A stretch of DNA of 64,000 nucleotides from Deferribacteraceae bacterium UBA6799 (lineage in GTDB: Bacteria > Chrysiogenota > Deferribacteres > Deferribacterales > Geovibrionaceae): positions 93,528-157,527 of the forward strand of contig DKFJ01000003.1 of the NCBI GenBank assembly GCA_002452335.1, written 5' to 3'. The position numbers and the translations under genes are program-made. The notes under the pieces were generated by a model that saw only the letters and a list, made by a program, of their open reading frames with translations, was not told where the DNA came from and searched no databases. Positions 42,881-51,847 of this stretch are shown one piece after another. How positions within the stretch are numbered: the stretch's first letter is position 1; each line of letters begins with the position of its first letter.

Positions 42881-44050
42881 ATGAAATTTGTTTATGTACT
42901 TACCGGAGACAAAAATATTTATTTCGGAGTCACGATTATTTCCGCGCTCTTTCTTCGCAGGCTGCACAGGGATGCCGAAATAATACTGCTGACTGATACA
43001 CGCTCATACCATTTATACAGGGACGACAGTCTGATACGTGCCTTCGACAGGTGCGTTATCATGGACACTCCATACACTGATCCGCTCTACTCCAGCAGAT
43101 TTATCAGATGCAATATGAGAAAACTCATAGATGGCGATATGGTTTATCTGGATTCGGACACTCTGCCCAGAAAGAGCCTAAGCGAAATATTCACAGTCAG
43201 AGCTGATCTGGCGGCGGCACTTAACCATAACAAAGGCATATTCGACCCGTCAGTGGAGCCGGAGAACGGCGCTCTGACAAGTTTTGGATGGCGTCTGGAA
43301 CAGAACAGATATCTTAATGCCGGCGTACAGTTCTGGAAAGACACCGATAACGCAAAGAGACTGTCAGAAAAATGGCTCAGCAACTGGCTGATGTTCTCAG
43401 ACAGCAGATCGCACCACGATCAGATAGCCTTCAATGCCGCTGTGTGCTCTTCAGAAGCTATGCGTATTCATGTTCTGGACAACAGCTATAATCTTCAGAT
43501 TAAGAGCTGTACTCAGATTTCACAGAGCGCTTCAGCTCATCTGTGGCACTATTACATGTCCGACAGCGACATCCCGGCTCTCATCAGGAGATATCTGTCC
43601 ATTCTGGAAAAAGATAAAACACTGAGCGAAGAGATGATAAGCGAGGAGCAAAAAAGAGATGTTCCGCTGGACTATCAGGGTCATCTGAATAAACATCAGA
43701 TAGATGTTCTGCTTTATAAAGAAACAGCACCGATAACCATAAGAGAAAAAATGCTGGATGACCTGAAAGAAATTGTTAAGCACAAGCGTGTGGCAGTATT
43801 CGGAGCTGGACTATCAGGAAGCATGACTCACGACTTTCTGACGGGATATCTTCCCGCAAAAAAGTTAATAATCATTGATGACGCCAGAACAGAACCGCTG
43901 AAAGGCACAGAGATTATCACCACTGACAAATTTTTGTCGGATACCCCGCAAGGCTGCGGAGTGATTGTCTGCGGCAGACATCAGAAGCTGAACCCCAGGC
44001 TGAACACCGAACTGACCATCCCGCTGATAAGACTGCAATATGTGGAATAA
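42881..44050 (+). CDS. GT8-like glycosyltransferase with C-terminal 86-residue Rossmann-like module
   Basis: 389 residues. The N-terminal domain starts KFVYVLTGDKNIYFGVTIIS and has the metal motif MVYLDSDTLP near 86-95. NAGVQFWKDT and HHDQIAFNAAV follow, the order seen in family 8 and related GT-A transferases. Residues 304-389 repeat the shared domain: VAVFGAGLSGSMTHDF, LIIIDD, GRHQKLNPRLN, PLIRLQYVE. AGGAAAG precedes the ATG by a few bases. Last gene of the first + strand run; a minus-strand methyltransferase follows. Confidence 0.78.
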   Translation: MKFVYVLTGDKNIYFGVTIISALFLRRLHRDAEIILLTDTRSYHLYRDDSLIRAFDRCVIMDTPYTDPLYSSRFIRCNMRKLIDGDMVYLDSDTLPRKSLSEIFTVRADLAAALNHNKGIFDPSVEPENGALTSFGWRLEQNRYLNAGVQFWKDTDNAKRLSEKWLSNWLMFSDSRSHHDQIAFNAAVCSSEAMRIHVLDNSYNLQIKSCTQISQSASAHLWHYYMSDSDIPALIRRYLSILEKDKTLSEEMISEEQKRDVPLDYQGHLNKHQIDVLLYKETAPITIREKMLDDLKEIVKHKRVAVFGAGLSGSMTHDFLTGYLPAKKLIIIDDARTEPLKGTEIITTDKFLSDTPQGCGVIVCGRHQKLNPRLNTELTIPLIRLQYVE

Positions 44051-44051
44051 G

Positions 44052-44738
44052 TCAGCCGGATGTAGAATCCTTATATACAGCGTTAAAGAGCCCCTGCTGA
44101 GACTGATGCACCGTTAATGGTTCCTGTCTCTTTTCCGGCATGAGCCTCGCCAGAGCGAACCCGCCCCACATGGATCTCGCCTCTGCCGTGTCGAAAGCCT
44201 CATAGTGATAGACGCCGGGAACAAAGTCCACCTCAACCATATCAACGTATGGACAATCAGCCCACTCCGCCTCAACTATGCCTCTTCTGCATCCAGGGTT
44301 GAATGAATCATGGCATATGATAAACAGCTCCGATTGAGGAACATAATATTTCAGAATATTGTTGATATCCGTGCGCACCCCGCTGGCGCTGTGGTCTCCG
44401 TCTATCAGGATAAAATCAAGCCCTTTTCCCTCTTTCTGAAGATTTGTCAGAAAATCAGGCAAATACTTTTTTGAATCCCCCACGATAAAATCCACATTGG
44501 TGTATAAGTGTGAAAGATTCTTTTTCGGCTCATCCGTGATATCCATGGAGTAGACGTGTTCTGAAAACTCCGACAGAATCTGAAGGCTGCCGCCTTTATA
44601 TGTTCCTATCTCCAGCGCGTTTTTAGGGGCGATCTTTTTTATCAGTGTATGAAAAGCTATCTTCTCTATTCTCGTCATCTGCCAGTGACATTCATAACCG
44701 TCACAAACAAAAGTGGGTGAATTAGGATCTGAGCGCAT
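44052..44738 (-). CDS. Class I methyltransferase (Methyltransf_24 / CmcI-like)
   Basis: 228-residue SAM-dependent enzyme. ALEIGTYKGGSLQILSEF (about 39-56) binds SAM; VYSMDITDEP and FIVGDSKKYLPDF continue the fold; LDFILIDGDHSASGVRTDI (about 110-130) is typical of Methyltransf_24 and cephalosporin-hydroxylase-like proteins. Preceded by GAGAGAGGGA. It is the only minus-strand gene in the island and its stop lies one base from the end of the convergent GT8-like gene. The substrate is probably a sugar or glycan, by context. Confidence 0.8.
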   Translation of the reverse strand: MRSDPNSPTFVCDGYECHWQMTRIEKIAFHTLIKKIAPKNALEIGTYKGGSLQILSEFSEHVYSMDITDEPKKNLSHLYTNVDFIVGDSKKYLPDFLTNLQKEGKGLDFILIDGDHSASGVRTDINNILKYYVPQSELFIICHDSFNPGCRRGIVEAEWADCPYVDMVEVDFVPGVYHYEAFDTAEARSMWGGFALARLMPEKRQEPLTVHQSQQGLFNAVYKDSTSG

Positions 44739-44868
44739 TTATCCCTCTCTCCGGTTTTATTATTTTTCATCATAACACATCACCGGAGCAATTGTTATCA
44801 TTTTCAGTTTCACATGCCTGTTGAAACAGGTCTATCCTTATGATAATCTTAGACGATCTGTAATAAAC

Positions 44869-44874
44869 TATAAT
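44869..44874 (+). promoter_or_regulatory. -10 element for the second half of the island
   Basis: TATAAT 20 bases before ATG 44895. The leader has CCCGGG and no Shine-Dalgarno site. No good -35 is visible. Confidence 0.4.
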
Positions 44875-44894
44875 GTTACTCCCCGGGTTGCGGC

Positions 44895-46331
44895 ATGAAA
44901 AAGATTCCGGTATATTTCATTCTCCCCAGTATGAGCATCAGCGGCGTTCTGACCTTCTGCGAAAACCTGATAAACCATATCAGCATACACAGCGGCAGAT
45001 ATGAAGCATCCATCCTCTACACAGGCACAGATGCTGTTCCGGATGTCTGTTCTGTTCCGGTTGTGCGTCTGTTTGAAGGATACACCACAAAAGAACAGCA
45101 GATCACCTCACTGATAAAATTCCTGAACAGCCATGAAAAGGCGGTCATCATCCCCAACTATATGTTCAGCATGCTCTCAGCCATGCCTTTTCTGCATTCC
45201 GGCATCATGAGACTGTTCGTGCTCCACAGTGATGAACAGGTTTACTACGACTCCGCCCGGCTGATGTGCAGCTATTTTGACTCCATGGTCTGCGTCAGCA
45301 GATACATTGAGAGCAGGCTGATTTCCGCCGACCCCTATCTGAAGGCAAAAACCGGCGTGATCCCATACGGCATAGATATTCCTGATTCCATGCCGGAAAA
45401 GAGCGGGCAGAACCCTATAAACATCATTTACACCGGCAGACTGCTGGAATATCAGAAAAGAGTTTCCAGACTGGCTGAGATAGTGCTGGCTCTGGATAAA
45501 AAGACCCGTGACTACCGGTTTGTCTTCGTGGGCGACGGTTCCAGCGCGCCCATGCTGAAACAGCAGCTGGCTCAGCAGGTGGAAAGAGGCAATGTCCTCT
45601 TCACCGGAAGAGTGGGCAGAGAAGAAATTAACAGATACCTTTCTGACGCTGATATATTTGTCCTGACATCCGATTTTGAAGGAACACCCCTCTCTCTTCT
45701 GGAGGCGATGGCATACGGATGTGTGCCGGTGGTAAACCGCATAGAGAGCGGCATACCGGAGGTCATTGACAACAACGAGAACGGATTCATCATAGACGAC
45801 TGTGTAATAGATGATTTCGTAAGCAGGGTAACAGAGCTGCAAAACAGCCGGAAAAAGCTGTCAGCTATGGCAGACAGCGCATTTCAAAAGGCAATCAGAG
45901 ACTATTCTACGCAGGTCATGAGCACACGATTTCTGGCGCTGTTCGACCGCTTCTTCGACTCGCCGCTTCCGGAGACATCGGCACCACAGTTCAGCACCGA
46001 ACCTTTCTCCTTCATCATTCCCTGGCTCTATGAGCCGAAGATGGTAGGCCTGCTGAAATTTTTCGAAAGGGTCGCCATATTCGGATGCGGAGCGGCCGGC
46101 AAGGCAACGCTCGATTTTATGAACGAATTGTTCCCAGGTAAAAGTGTTCTGATGATAGACGACAACTTCAAAGGAGAATTCTGGGGACTGGATGTCGTGA
46201 CCACAGAGGCTTTTCTGTCAGAATACGAAAAAGACGTGGACATAGTGATATACGGCGGACACCAGAAGATAAACCCCTCCCTGACCGACAGAATGAAAAA
46301 ACCGTTCATGCGGCTGGACAACATTGTATGA
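44895..46331 (+). CDS. GT4 glycosyltransferase with C-terminal 86-residue Rossmann-like module
   Basis: 478 residues. The N-terminal GT-B transferase has FILPSMSISGVLTFCENL, an early Gly/Ser loop. IIYTGRLLEYQKRVSRLAE (about 176-194), FVGDGSSAPML and LFTGRVGREEINRYLSDADI follow. VLTSDFEGTPLSLLEAMAYG (about 255-274) carries the EGxPxxLLEAMAxG donor signature. Residues 393-478 are the shared domain (VAIFGCGAAGKATLDF, LMIDDN, GGHQKINPSLT, MRLDNIV). It overlaps the next start (ATGA). Confidence 0.9.
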   Translation: MKKIPVYFILPSMSISGVLTFCENLINHISIHSGRYEASILYTGTDAVPDVCSVPVVRLFEGYTTKEQQITSLIKFLNSHEKAVIIPNYMFSMLSAMPFLHSGIMRLFVLHSDEQVYYDSARLMCSYFDSMVCVSRYIESRLISADPYLKAKTGVIPYGIDIPDSMPEKSGQNPINIIYTGRLLEYQKRVSRLAEIVLALDKKTRDYRFVFVGDGSSAPMLKQQLAQQVERGNVLFTGRVGREEINRYLSDADIFVLTSDFEGTPLSLLEAMAYGCVPVVNRIESGIPEVIDNNENGFIIDDCVIDDFVSRVTELQNSRKKLSAMADSAFQKAIRDYSTQVMSTRFLALFDRFFDSPLPETSAPQFSTEPFSFIIPWLYEPKMVGLLKFFERVAIFGCGAAGKATLDFMNELFPGKSVLMIDDNFKGEFWGLDVVTTEAFLSEYEKDVDIVIYGGHQKINPSLTDRMKKPFMRLDNIV

Positions 46332-47143
46332 GCAATAAACTTGATGCTGTCTTCACCATCGACAAAAACTATATAGTACACTTTTCCACAGCCCTGCTCT
46401 CCCTTCTGGAAAACAACCGTGACATCACCTTCAGAATTTTTCTGATATATGACGGCGTCAGGGATGATCTTGAAGAGGCTTTCTCTTTTTTCAGATCCAG
46501 ATACGGCGTGGAAATAACAGCGCTGGATATAGACCCGTCACTTTTCAAAGATTTCCGGATAACACACCACATAAAACAGGCTACATATTTCCGTCTCTGC
46601 ATGGCGGATATCCTGCCGGATGACGTGGACAAGATTCTCTATCTGGACAGCGACCTGATAGTGAACGGCAGTGTGTCGGAGCTGGCAGCCATACAGACGG
46701 GCGATGAATATCTCCACGCTGTCGAGCATCTTTTTCCTGATAGCAATAAAGAACACCTCGCCCAGTTCGGCATCCCGTCAGACTCTGACTATTTCAACGC
46801 CGGAGTCATGCTGATCAACCTGAAAAAATGGCGAGAAGACGGTCTGACAAGGAAACTGATGACTTTCGCTCTGGAAAGGAGAGACGATATATTATGGTGG
46901 GATCAGGACGTTCTGAACATCCTTCTGCGGAACAGCTGGGAAAAGATGCACCCCAGATTCAACTTCGTCTGGGAGATCATGGAATCCACGTCAGACAGAA
47001 AAGATATAAAGGAAGCTCAGGCAGAGCCTGTGATAATCCACTATACCAGATCAGTCAAGCCGTGGCATTCCAACAGCTATCACCCGTACAGACACCTTTA
47101 TCATAAATACAGGGCGATGGTGCCCTTCGGAGATGACATATGA
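46328..47143 (+). CDS. Glycosyltransferase family 8
   Basis: 271-residue galactosyl/glucosyltransferase of family 8. AVFTIDKNYIVHFSTALLSL opens the GT-A fold. KILYLDSDLIVNGSVSEL (about 99-116) has the DxD motif. FNAGVMLINLKKWRE and WWDQDVLN complete the family pattern, and IIHYTRSVKPWH is the C-terminal HxxxxKPW-type motif. It lacks the 86-residue tail carried by three neighbours. It overlaps the genes on both sides by ATGA. Confidence 0.93.
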   Translation: MSNKLDAVFTIDKNYIVHFSTALLSLLENNRDITFRIFLIYDGVRDDLEEAFSFFRSRYGVEITALDIDPSLFKDFRITHHIKQATYFRLCMADILPDDVDKILYLDSDLIVNGSVSELAAIQTGDEYLHAVEHLFPDSNKEHLAQFGIPSDSDYFNAGVMLINLKKWREDGLTRKLMTFALERRDDILWWDQDVLNILLRNSWEKMHPRFNFVWEIMESTSDRKDIKEAQAEPVIIHYTRSVKPWHSNSYHPYRHLYHKYRAMVPFGDDI

Positions 47144-48141
47144 GCACAGTGCTGGTAGTGGGCGGAGCCGGATATATAGGCAGCCACGCCGTAAAAGAAC
47201 TGAACAGGCAGGGACACTCCACAATAGTTCTGGACAGCCTGATATACGGGCACAGAGAGGCTGTCAGCTCCGGAATATTCATACACGGCGACATGGCGGA
47301 CACGGCTCTTCTGGACCGGATTTTTTCAGAGAACACCATTGACGCCGTGATGCACTTCGCGGCCTTCGCCTATGTGGGCGAATCCGTCACGGACCCTGAA
47401 AAATATTATTTCAACAACGTTTCCAATACCCTGAATCTGCTGAAGGCGATGAGAAAACACCGCTGCGCAAACTTCATATTCTCATCCACCTGCGCCACAT
47501 ACGGCGTTCCGGTTGAGATGCCTATCACAGAAAACCACCCGCAGAACCCCATCAACCCATACGGACGGACGAAGCTGATGGTGGAGAGCATAATAAAAGA
47601 TTTCAGCCATGCCTACGGGCTGAAATATATGATTTTCAGATATTTCAACGCCGCCGGAGCCGATCCGGAAGGCGCCATAGGCGAAGACCACGATCCTGAG
47701 ACCCACCTGATTCCTCTGGTGCTCAGAGCCGCCATGTCAGACGGCACGGTAAAGATCTTCGGCACAGACTACGATACTCCGGACGGAACCTGCGTCAGAG
47801 ACTATATACATGTTACCGATCTGGCGTCTGCGCACATACTGGGGCTTAACAGGCTTCTGAGCGGCGGAGACAGCGATATATTCAATCTGGGCAACGGAAA
47901 CGGCTATTCAGTGAAAGAGGTCATCGACTGCGCTGAAAAGATAACCGGAAAAAAGATAAAATCGGAGGCACAGGGCAGACGTGCCGGAGACCCGCCGGTT
48001 CTGGTGGGCGACGCGGAAAAGGCCGTCTCGTCTCTGGGCTGGGCGCCTGAGTTCGCCACGCTGGAAGAGATAGTATCAACAGCCTGGAACTGGCACAGGC
48101 AGAGCTCGACAGCGTCTTTTCATCGAAACACCTTAATCTGA
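47140..48141 (+). CDS. galE: UDP-glucose 4-epimerase
   Basis: 333-residue extended short-chain dehydrogenase that interconverts UDP-Glc and UDP-Gal (or their N-acetyl forms). VVGGAGYIGSHAVKEL binds NAD; SSTCATYG holds the catalytic Ser/Thr region; YGRTKLMVE gives YxxxK; FRYFNAAGADPEG and LGNGNGYSVKEVI follow. The fold is complete up to LEEIVSTAWNWH. The last 14 residues do not look like GalE: this DNA also encodes, in another frame, the start of the truncated radical SAM gene. A deletion probably joined the two genes here. Confidence 0.93.
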   Translation: MSTVLVVGGAGYIGSHAVKELNRQGHSTIVLDSLIYGHREAVSSGIFIHGDMADTALLDRIFSENTIDAVMHFAAFAYVGESVTDPEKYYFNNVSNTLNLLKAMRKHRCANFIFSSTCATYGVPVEMPITENHPQNPINPYGRTKLMVESIIKDFSHAYGLKYMIFRYFNAAGADPEGAIGEDHDPETHLIPLVLRAAMSDGTVKIFGTDYDTPDGTCVRDYIHVTDLASAHILGLNRLLSGGDSDIFNLGNGNGYSVKEVIDCAEKITGKKIKSEAQGRRAGDPPVLVGDAEKAVSSLGWAPEFATLEEIVSTAWNWHRQSSTASFHRNTLI

Positions 48142-48146
48142 AGAAA

Positions 48147-49088
48147 GTGCACCTCACAGGCGGCGAACCGCACATGAGCGACACATATTTCCGCGCGGTG
48201 GACAGCATATATAAATATCACTCTGACGTTGTCATAGATTCCCCCATCACCGGATGGTTTCCGGACAGACATGTGGAGGTGGCAGAATATGTGCTGAAAA
48301 AGCACCCGCTCTACCGTCTGGATATTTCGCTGGACGGAGATGAAGAGACCAACGCAAAGATACGTCTGCGCAAGGACGGTTTCAAAACCTCGCTGGAAAC
48401 CATAGAGCGGCTGAAAAAACTGAAAGGCATGGTGCTGAGGTTTCAGTTCACCATCTATAAAGAGAACCTGCACCTGATAGAATGGATATACAACTTCGCC
48501 AAAGAAATGGGCGTGGGGCTGTATATCGGCTATGGACGTTTCAGCAGCGAGCGTTACAAAAACACTCAGGACAATCTGAAGAACTGCCCGCTTTCCAAAG
48601 AGAGCTTTTTCTGGACAGACGACGAACTGAGACAGATAGACGAACAGCTCATCAAAATAGGCTATGACAAGAGCAGATACAGAAGCAAATATCTTTTGCA
48701 GAAAGCTGTATACGAAGGGCAGAAGATCGATTTCAACTGCTATATGGGCAGGCGGAACATGGACATTGACCCATACGGAAATGTTTTTCCCTGTCTTCTC
48801 TGGCTGGACTATCTGAAGCTGGGCAACATAAGAGAGGCTGGCGGTTTCGACACCGTTCTGGAGAGCACCCAGGCACAGCAGGTTTTAGCCGATATTGAGA
48901 ATAAGAGATGCCATCCCGACTGTCTCTATACCTGCGCCAACAAAATGACACTGATCAACCCGGAGATACCGGCGGTGGGCATGATAAACTACGGCTCATC
49001 AAAATACGGATATATCTTCAGCGACATAGACGTGATAAAGATACACCCCTGGTGGTATGACGAATATGTCCAGAGAGGCATACTTTGA
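48147..49088 (+). CDS. Radical SAM/SPASM protein lacking its N-terminal cluster motif (probable pseudogene)
   Basis: The visible start (GTG 48147) reads VHLTGGEPHMSD, i.e. the SAM-binding GGEP motif that normally lies about 40-55 residues after the CxxxCxxC cluster. The rest is intact: LYRLDISLDGDEE, then a SPASM region with NCYMGRRNMDIDPYGNVFPC and HPDCLYTC. In the same frame upstream, coding-like sequence (SLELAQAELDSVFSSKHLNL) runs back into the end of galE until about 48085, with a stop at 48048 and no start codon. The cluster-binding part is therefore gone, so radical chemistry is not expected. The reading frame is otherwise unbroken. Confidence 0.75.
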   Translation: MHLTGGEPHMSDTYFRAVDSIYKYHSDVVIDSPITGWFPDRHVEVAEYVLKKHPLYRLDISLDGDEETNAKIRLRKDGFKTSLETIERLKKLKGMVLRFQFTIYKENLHLIEWIYNFAKEMGVGLYIGYGRFSSERYKNTQDNLKNCPLSKESFFWTDDELRQIDEQLIKIGYDKSRYRSKYLLQKAVYEGQKIDFNCYMGRRNMDIDPYGNVFPCLLWLDYLKLGNIREAGGFDTVLESTQAQQVLADIENKRCHPDCLYTCANKMTLINPEIPAVGMINYGSSKYGYIFSDIDVIKIHPWWYDEYVQRGIL

Positions 49089-50143
49089 TCTGGTTTGATC
49101 TGGTAACACCCAAATCCGTGATGTTCTTCCGCCCTTTTATCGAAAAGATAAAAGAGCGTGGAAAAACTGTGCTGATAACAGCCCGTGAGGGTGAGGGGTA
49201 CAAAGAGGTCGTGGACCTGCTGAACCTCTATAAGATGGAATTTGTGAACAGAGGATTTTTCGGCGGGGCAAACCTCGGCGACAAGCTGAAAGCCTCCATC
49301 CACCGACAGCTCGCCCTGATGGAATATATAGAGCAGTGCAGCATAACCAAGCTGGTGTGTCTGTGCAGCGTGGACGCCAACCGGGTCGCTTTCGGGCTGG
49401 GCATACCGATAGTCAATTTCTATGACATCCCTCTGTCTGACTGCACAGCTAATTTCAAAAAAGCTCTGCCTCAGGCAAGGCTGACACTGCCTCTGTCCAC
49501 CAAGGCGTTCAGACCCTATATGGTTCCCCAGACTATCTTCGAAAGATTCTCTCTGGAGTCCGATCAGATACACGAATACAACTTTCTGGATGTGGTGGCA
49601 TGGCTTCACGATTTCAAGCCGGACAGAGAGTTTTTTGATGATTTTCTTCTGTCCAGAGGTCTGGACAAAAACAAAAAGACTATAGTGGTAAGAGAGGAAG
49701 AGTTCAAGGCGTCATACGTCGGCAAAAAATATCCCATGCTCTATGACGGACTTAAGATAATAAAAGACATGATGGATGTGAACATCATCCTGATACCCAG
49801 ATATGAGCCGGAGCCTCTGAAGGCTATGTTCCCCTTCGCAACTGTTGTGGAGGAAAAGATGGTTATCCAGCATCTTCTGGCGTTCGCCGATCTTTTCATC
49901 GGCGGCGGCGGTACGCTGAACTCCGAGGCATGCTTCTTCGGAACGCCCACTATATCCACACGCTCATTCATTTCGCACTATGATAAATTATTGATAGACA
50001 ACGGTCTTATGGAAAAAGCGGATACAAAGGAAGAACTGGCGGAGATATCCGAGAAAATAATCTCCAAACGCAACAACCCCAAGGCGCTTTTCGACACCAT
50101 GACATTCGATCTGGATTCTATAGTAGACGAGATACTTCGCTAG
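49085..50143 (+). CDS. DUF354 family protein
   Basis: 352 residues. MIWFDLVTPKSVMFFRPFIE at the start, and LADSFIGGGGT-like text later (ADLFIGGGGTLNSEACFFGTP), match DUF354, a GT-B-like family related to UDP-GlcNAc 2-epimerases and found in polysaccharide loci. The function is unproven. TTG 49085 is chosen because GAGAGG lies six bases ahead; it overlaps the stop of the radical SAM gene (TTGA). It is the last island gene; the stop is converging on cinA with an overlap of four bases. Confidence 0.8.
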   Translation: MIWFDLVTPKSVMFFRPFIEKIKERGKTVLITAREGEGYKEVVDLLNLYKMEFVNRGFFGGANLGDKLKASIHRQLALMEYIEQCSITKLVCLCSVDANRVAFGLGIPIVNFYDIPLSDCTANFKKALPQARLTLPLSTKAFRPYMVPQTIFERFSLESDQIHEYNFLDVVAWLHDFKPDREFFDDFLLSRGLDKNKKTIVVREEEFKASYVGKKYPMLYDGLKIIKDMMDVNIILIPRYEPEPLKAMFPFATVVEEKMVIQHLLAFADLFIGGGGTLNSEACFFGTPTISTRSFISHYDKLLIDNGLMEKADTKEELAEISEKIISKRNNPKALFDTMTFDLDSIVDEILR

Positions 50144-51366
50144 GGCTGTTTTTTTATAAGGTCGGCAAGCTCTCTGAGCGCTGTCTTCATCGTGCGTATC
50201 CTCACAGCTTCCCTGTCGCCTGAAAAATGATATTTTTTTGTCACCACGGTTTTGTCCACCACATATCCTATGCAGACAGTCCCCACAGGCTTCTCTTCCG
50301 TACCGCCTCCGGGTCCGGCAACTCCTGTGACGGAAACAGCGCATCTGGTGCGTATCTGGTTTGCCACGCCAACAGCCATGGCTTTGGCGCATTCCTCGCT
50401 GACTGCTCCATGCTGAATCAGTACGTTTTCAGGCACTCTCAAAAGACGCATCTTCACATCGTTGCTGTAGGCGATTATCCCGCCCATATACACTTCGCTG
50501 GAGCCGGATACATCTGTCAGCTCTTTGCCTATCAGCCCGCCTGTACAGCTCTCCGCTGTGGACAGCGTCAGATTCTTTTCTTTCAGAAGACGCAGCAGCA
50601 TGGAGGCGATAGTTTCGTTACCGAAGCATATAAAATGTTCCGGAAATCTGGCTTTCACCCTGTCGGCGTATTCATCCAGAATATCTTTATCAAAACCCCT
50701 GAGCTTGACTATTATCTCGCCCTTGGCAACGTTTATAATACACTCCATGCCTTCGGGAAAGCCGAATTCCCTCAGCACATCATCCACATCCGACTCAGGC
50801 AGACCGCCTATGCGGATATCCACGCTGAAACGCTCTTTCATATCAAATTTTGTTCTGAGATACGGCAGCACATGGCTTTCGAACATCATATACATTTCAT
50901 AGGGTACGCCGGGCATGCTTATTATCGTGCCTTTGCCTCTGCTGACAGAGAAACCCAGAGCTGTCCCGCTGCCGTTCGAAAATGTCACGCATCCTTCCGG
51001 AAGCATCGCCTGTCTGTAGTGACTGTCCTTGATAGTCACGTTATATCTGGAAAGCCGGCTTATCATATGCGCCTTTGCTTCTTCATGCATCACGGTCTTC
51101 AGCCCGGCGGCTTCCGCCACCGTTTCCGCCGTCAGATCATCGAAAGTAGGTCCCAGCCCGCCAGTGGTAAATATAAGATCATACTCATCCAGAGCCCGGC
51201 TGAAAATATCCACTATCATCTCTCTGTTGTCGGGAATCAGCCTCACCTGGTCCACATTGAACCCGGCCTTGGTAAGTCTGGAGCCCAGCCACGCGGAATT
51301 GGTATCCACGATGCTCCCTTCCAGCAGCTCACTGCCGACAGCGAAGATACAGCATTTTACAGACAT
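50140..51366 (-). CDS. cinA: CinA family protein (nicotinamide-nucleotide amidohydrolase)
   Basis: 408 residues in two domains. The N-terminal MoCF-like/ADP-ribose pyrophosphatase part has VGSELLEGSIVDTNSAWL and TTGGLGPTFDDLTAE. The C-terminal PncC-type amidase has STAESCTGGLIGKELTDVSG, GGIIAYSNDVK and SVTGVAGPGGGTEEKPVGTV. The family deamidates NMN in NAD salvage. GGGGGA precedes the ATG. It is the last gene of the his-pgpA group on this strand. Confidence 0.95.
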   Translation of the reverse strand: MSVKCCIFAVGSELLEGSIVDTNSAWLGSRLTKAGFNVDQVRLIPDNREMIVDIFSRALDEYDLIFTTGGLGPTFDDLTAETVAEAAGLKTVMHEEAKAHMISRLSRYNVTIKDSHYRQAMLPEGCVTFSNGSGTALGFSVSRGKGTIISMPGVPYEMYMMFESHVLPYLRTKFDMKERFSVDIRIGGLPESDVDDVLREFGFPEGMECIINVAKGEIIVKLRGFDKDILDEYADRVKARFPEHFICFGNETIASMLLRLLKEKNLTLSTAESCTGGLIGKELTDVSGSSEVYMGGIIAYSNDVKMRLLRVPENVLIQHGAVSEECAKAMAVGVANQIRTRCAVSVTGVAGPGGGTEEKPVGTVCIGYVVDKTVVTKKYHFSGDREAVRIRTMKTALRELADLIKKQP

Positions 51367-51379
51367 TTCATCCCCCGAA

Positions 51380-51847
51380 TCAGATATGTGAATACAGCAG
51401 AGCGTATCCGCCGTATAAAAGAATCATAACTATCATAGAGTAAACAGCCGCCAGCAGGTCGTCCAGCATCACGCCGAGACCGCCCTCTATCTTTTCCAGT
51501 TTTTTTATCGGATAGGGTTTTGTGATATCGAAAATACGAAAAAGAACAAAACCCATAAGCAGGCTTACTATATTTACCGGATAGAACAGAAATATCATGT
51601 AATAGGCCGCTATCTCGTCTATGACAACTTCCGATGCGTCCTTTTTGCCTGTGAGCTGCTCATATCTGTCCGCGGCCTTCACCCCGCCCACCAGCAGCAT
51701 CAGAAATATTGCCGCCTTCGCCCAGTAGGGCAGTGTGCCTGTGAGCGCAGTCAGAAGAACGGCGAAAACTGTGCCGAATGTGCCGGGGGCAAACTTTGTC
51801 AGACCGGAGCCGAACCCCACGGCATATAATTTTAAGAATTTATCCAT
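51380..51847 (-). CDS. pgpA: Phosphatidylglycerophosphatase A
   Basis: 155-residue inner-membrane enzyme that turns phosphatidylglycerophosphate into phosphatidylglycerol. GSGLTKFAPGTFGTVFAVLL is the family's N-terminal signature. ASEVVIDEIAAYYMIFL holds the conserved acidic segment, and RIFDITKPYPIKKLEKIEGGLGVMLDD is the C-terminal PgpA motif. Overlaps the hisA end by 8 bases. Confidence 0.94.
   Translation of the reverse strand: MDKFLKLYAVGFGSGLTKFAPGTFGTVFAVLLTALTGTLPYWAKAAIFLMLLVGGVKAADRYEQLTGKKDASEVVIDEIAAYYMIFLFYPVNIVSLLMGFVLFRIFDITKPYPIKKLEKIEGGLGVMLDDLLAAVYSMIVMILLYGGYALLYSHI

Noticed and set aside
33600..50143. Flagellin glycosylation locus
   Set aside because: Possible, but no flagellin or Maf-type gene is in the window, so the target of the glycans cannot be stated.
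50227..51429. A 400-codon open frame on the + strand opposite cinA and pgpA
   Set aside because: It mirrors cinA codon structure, has no domain, no ribosome site and a composition (many His, Tyr, Phe) typical of antisense shadows.
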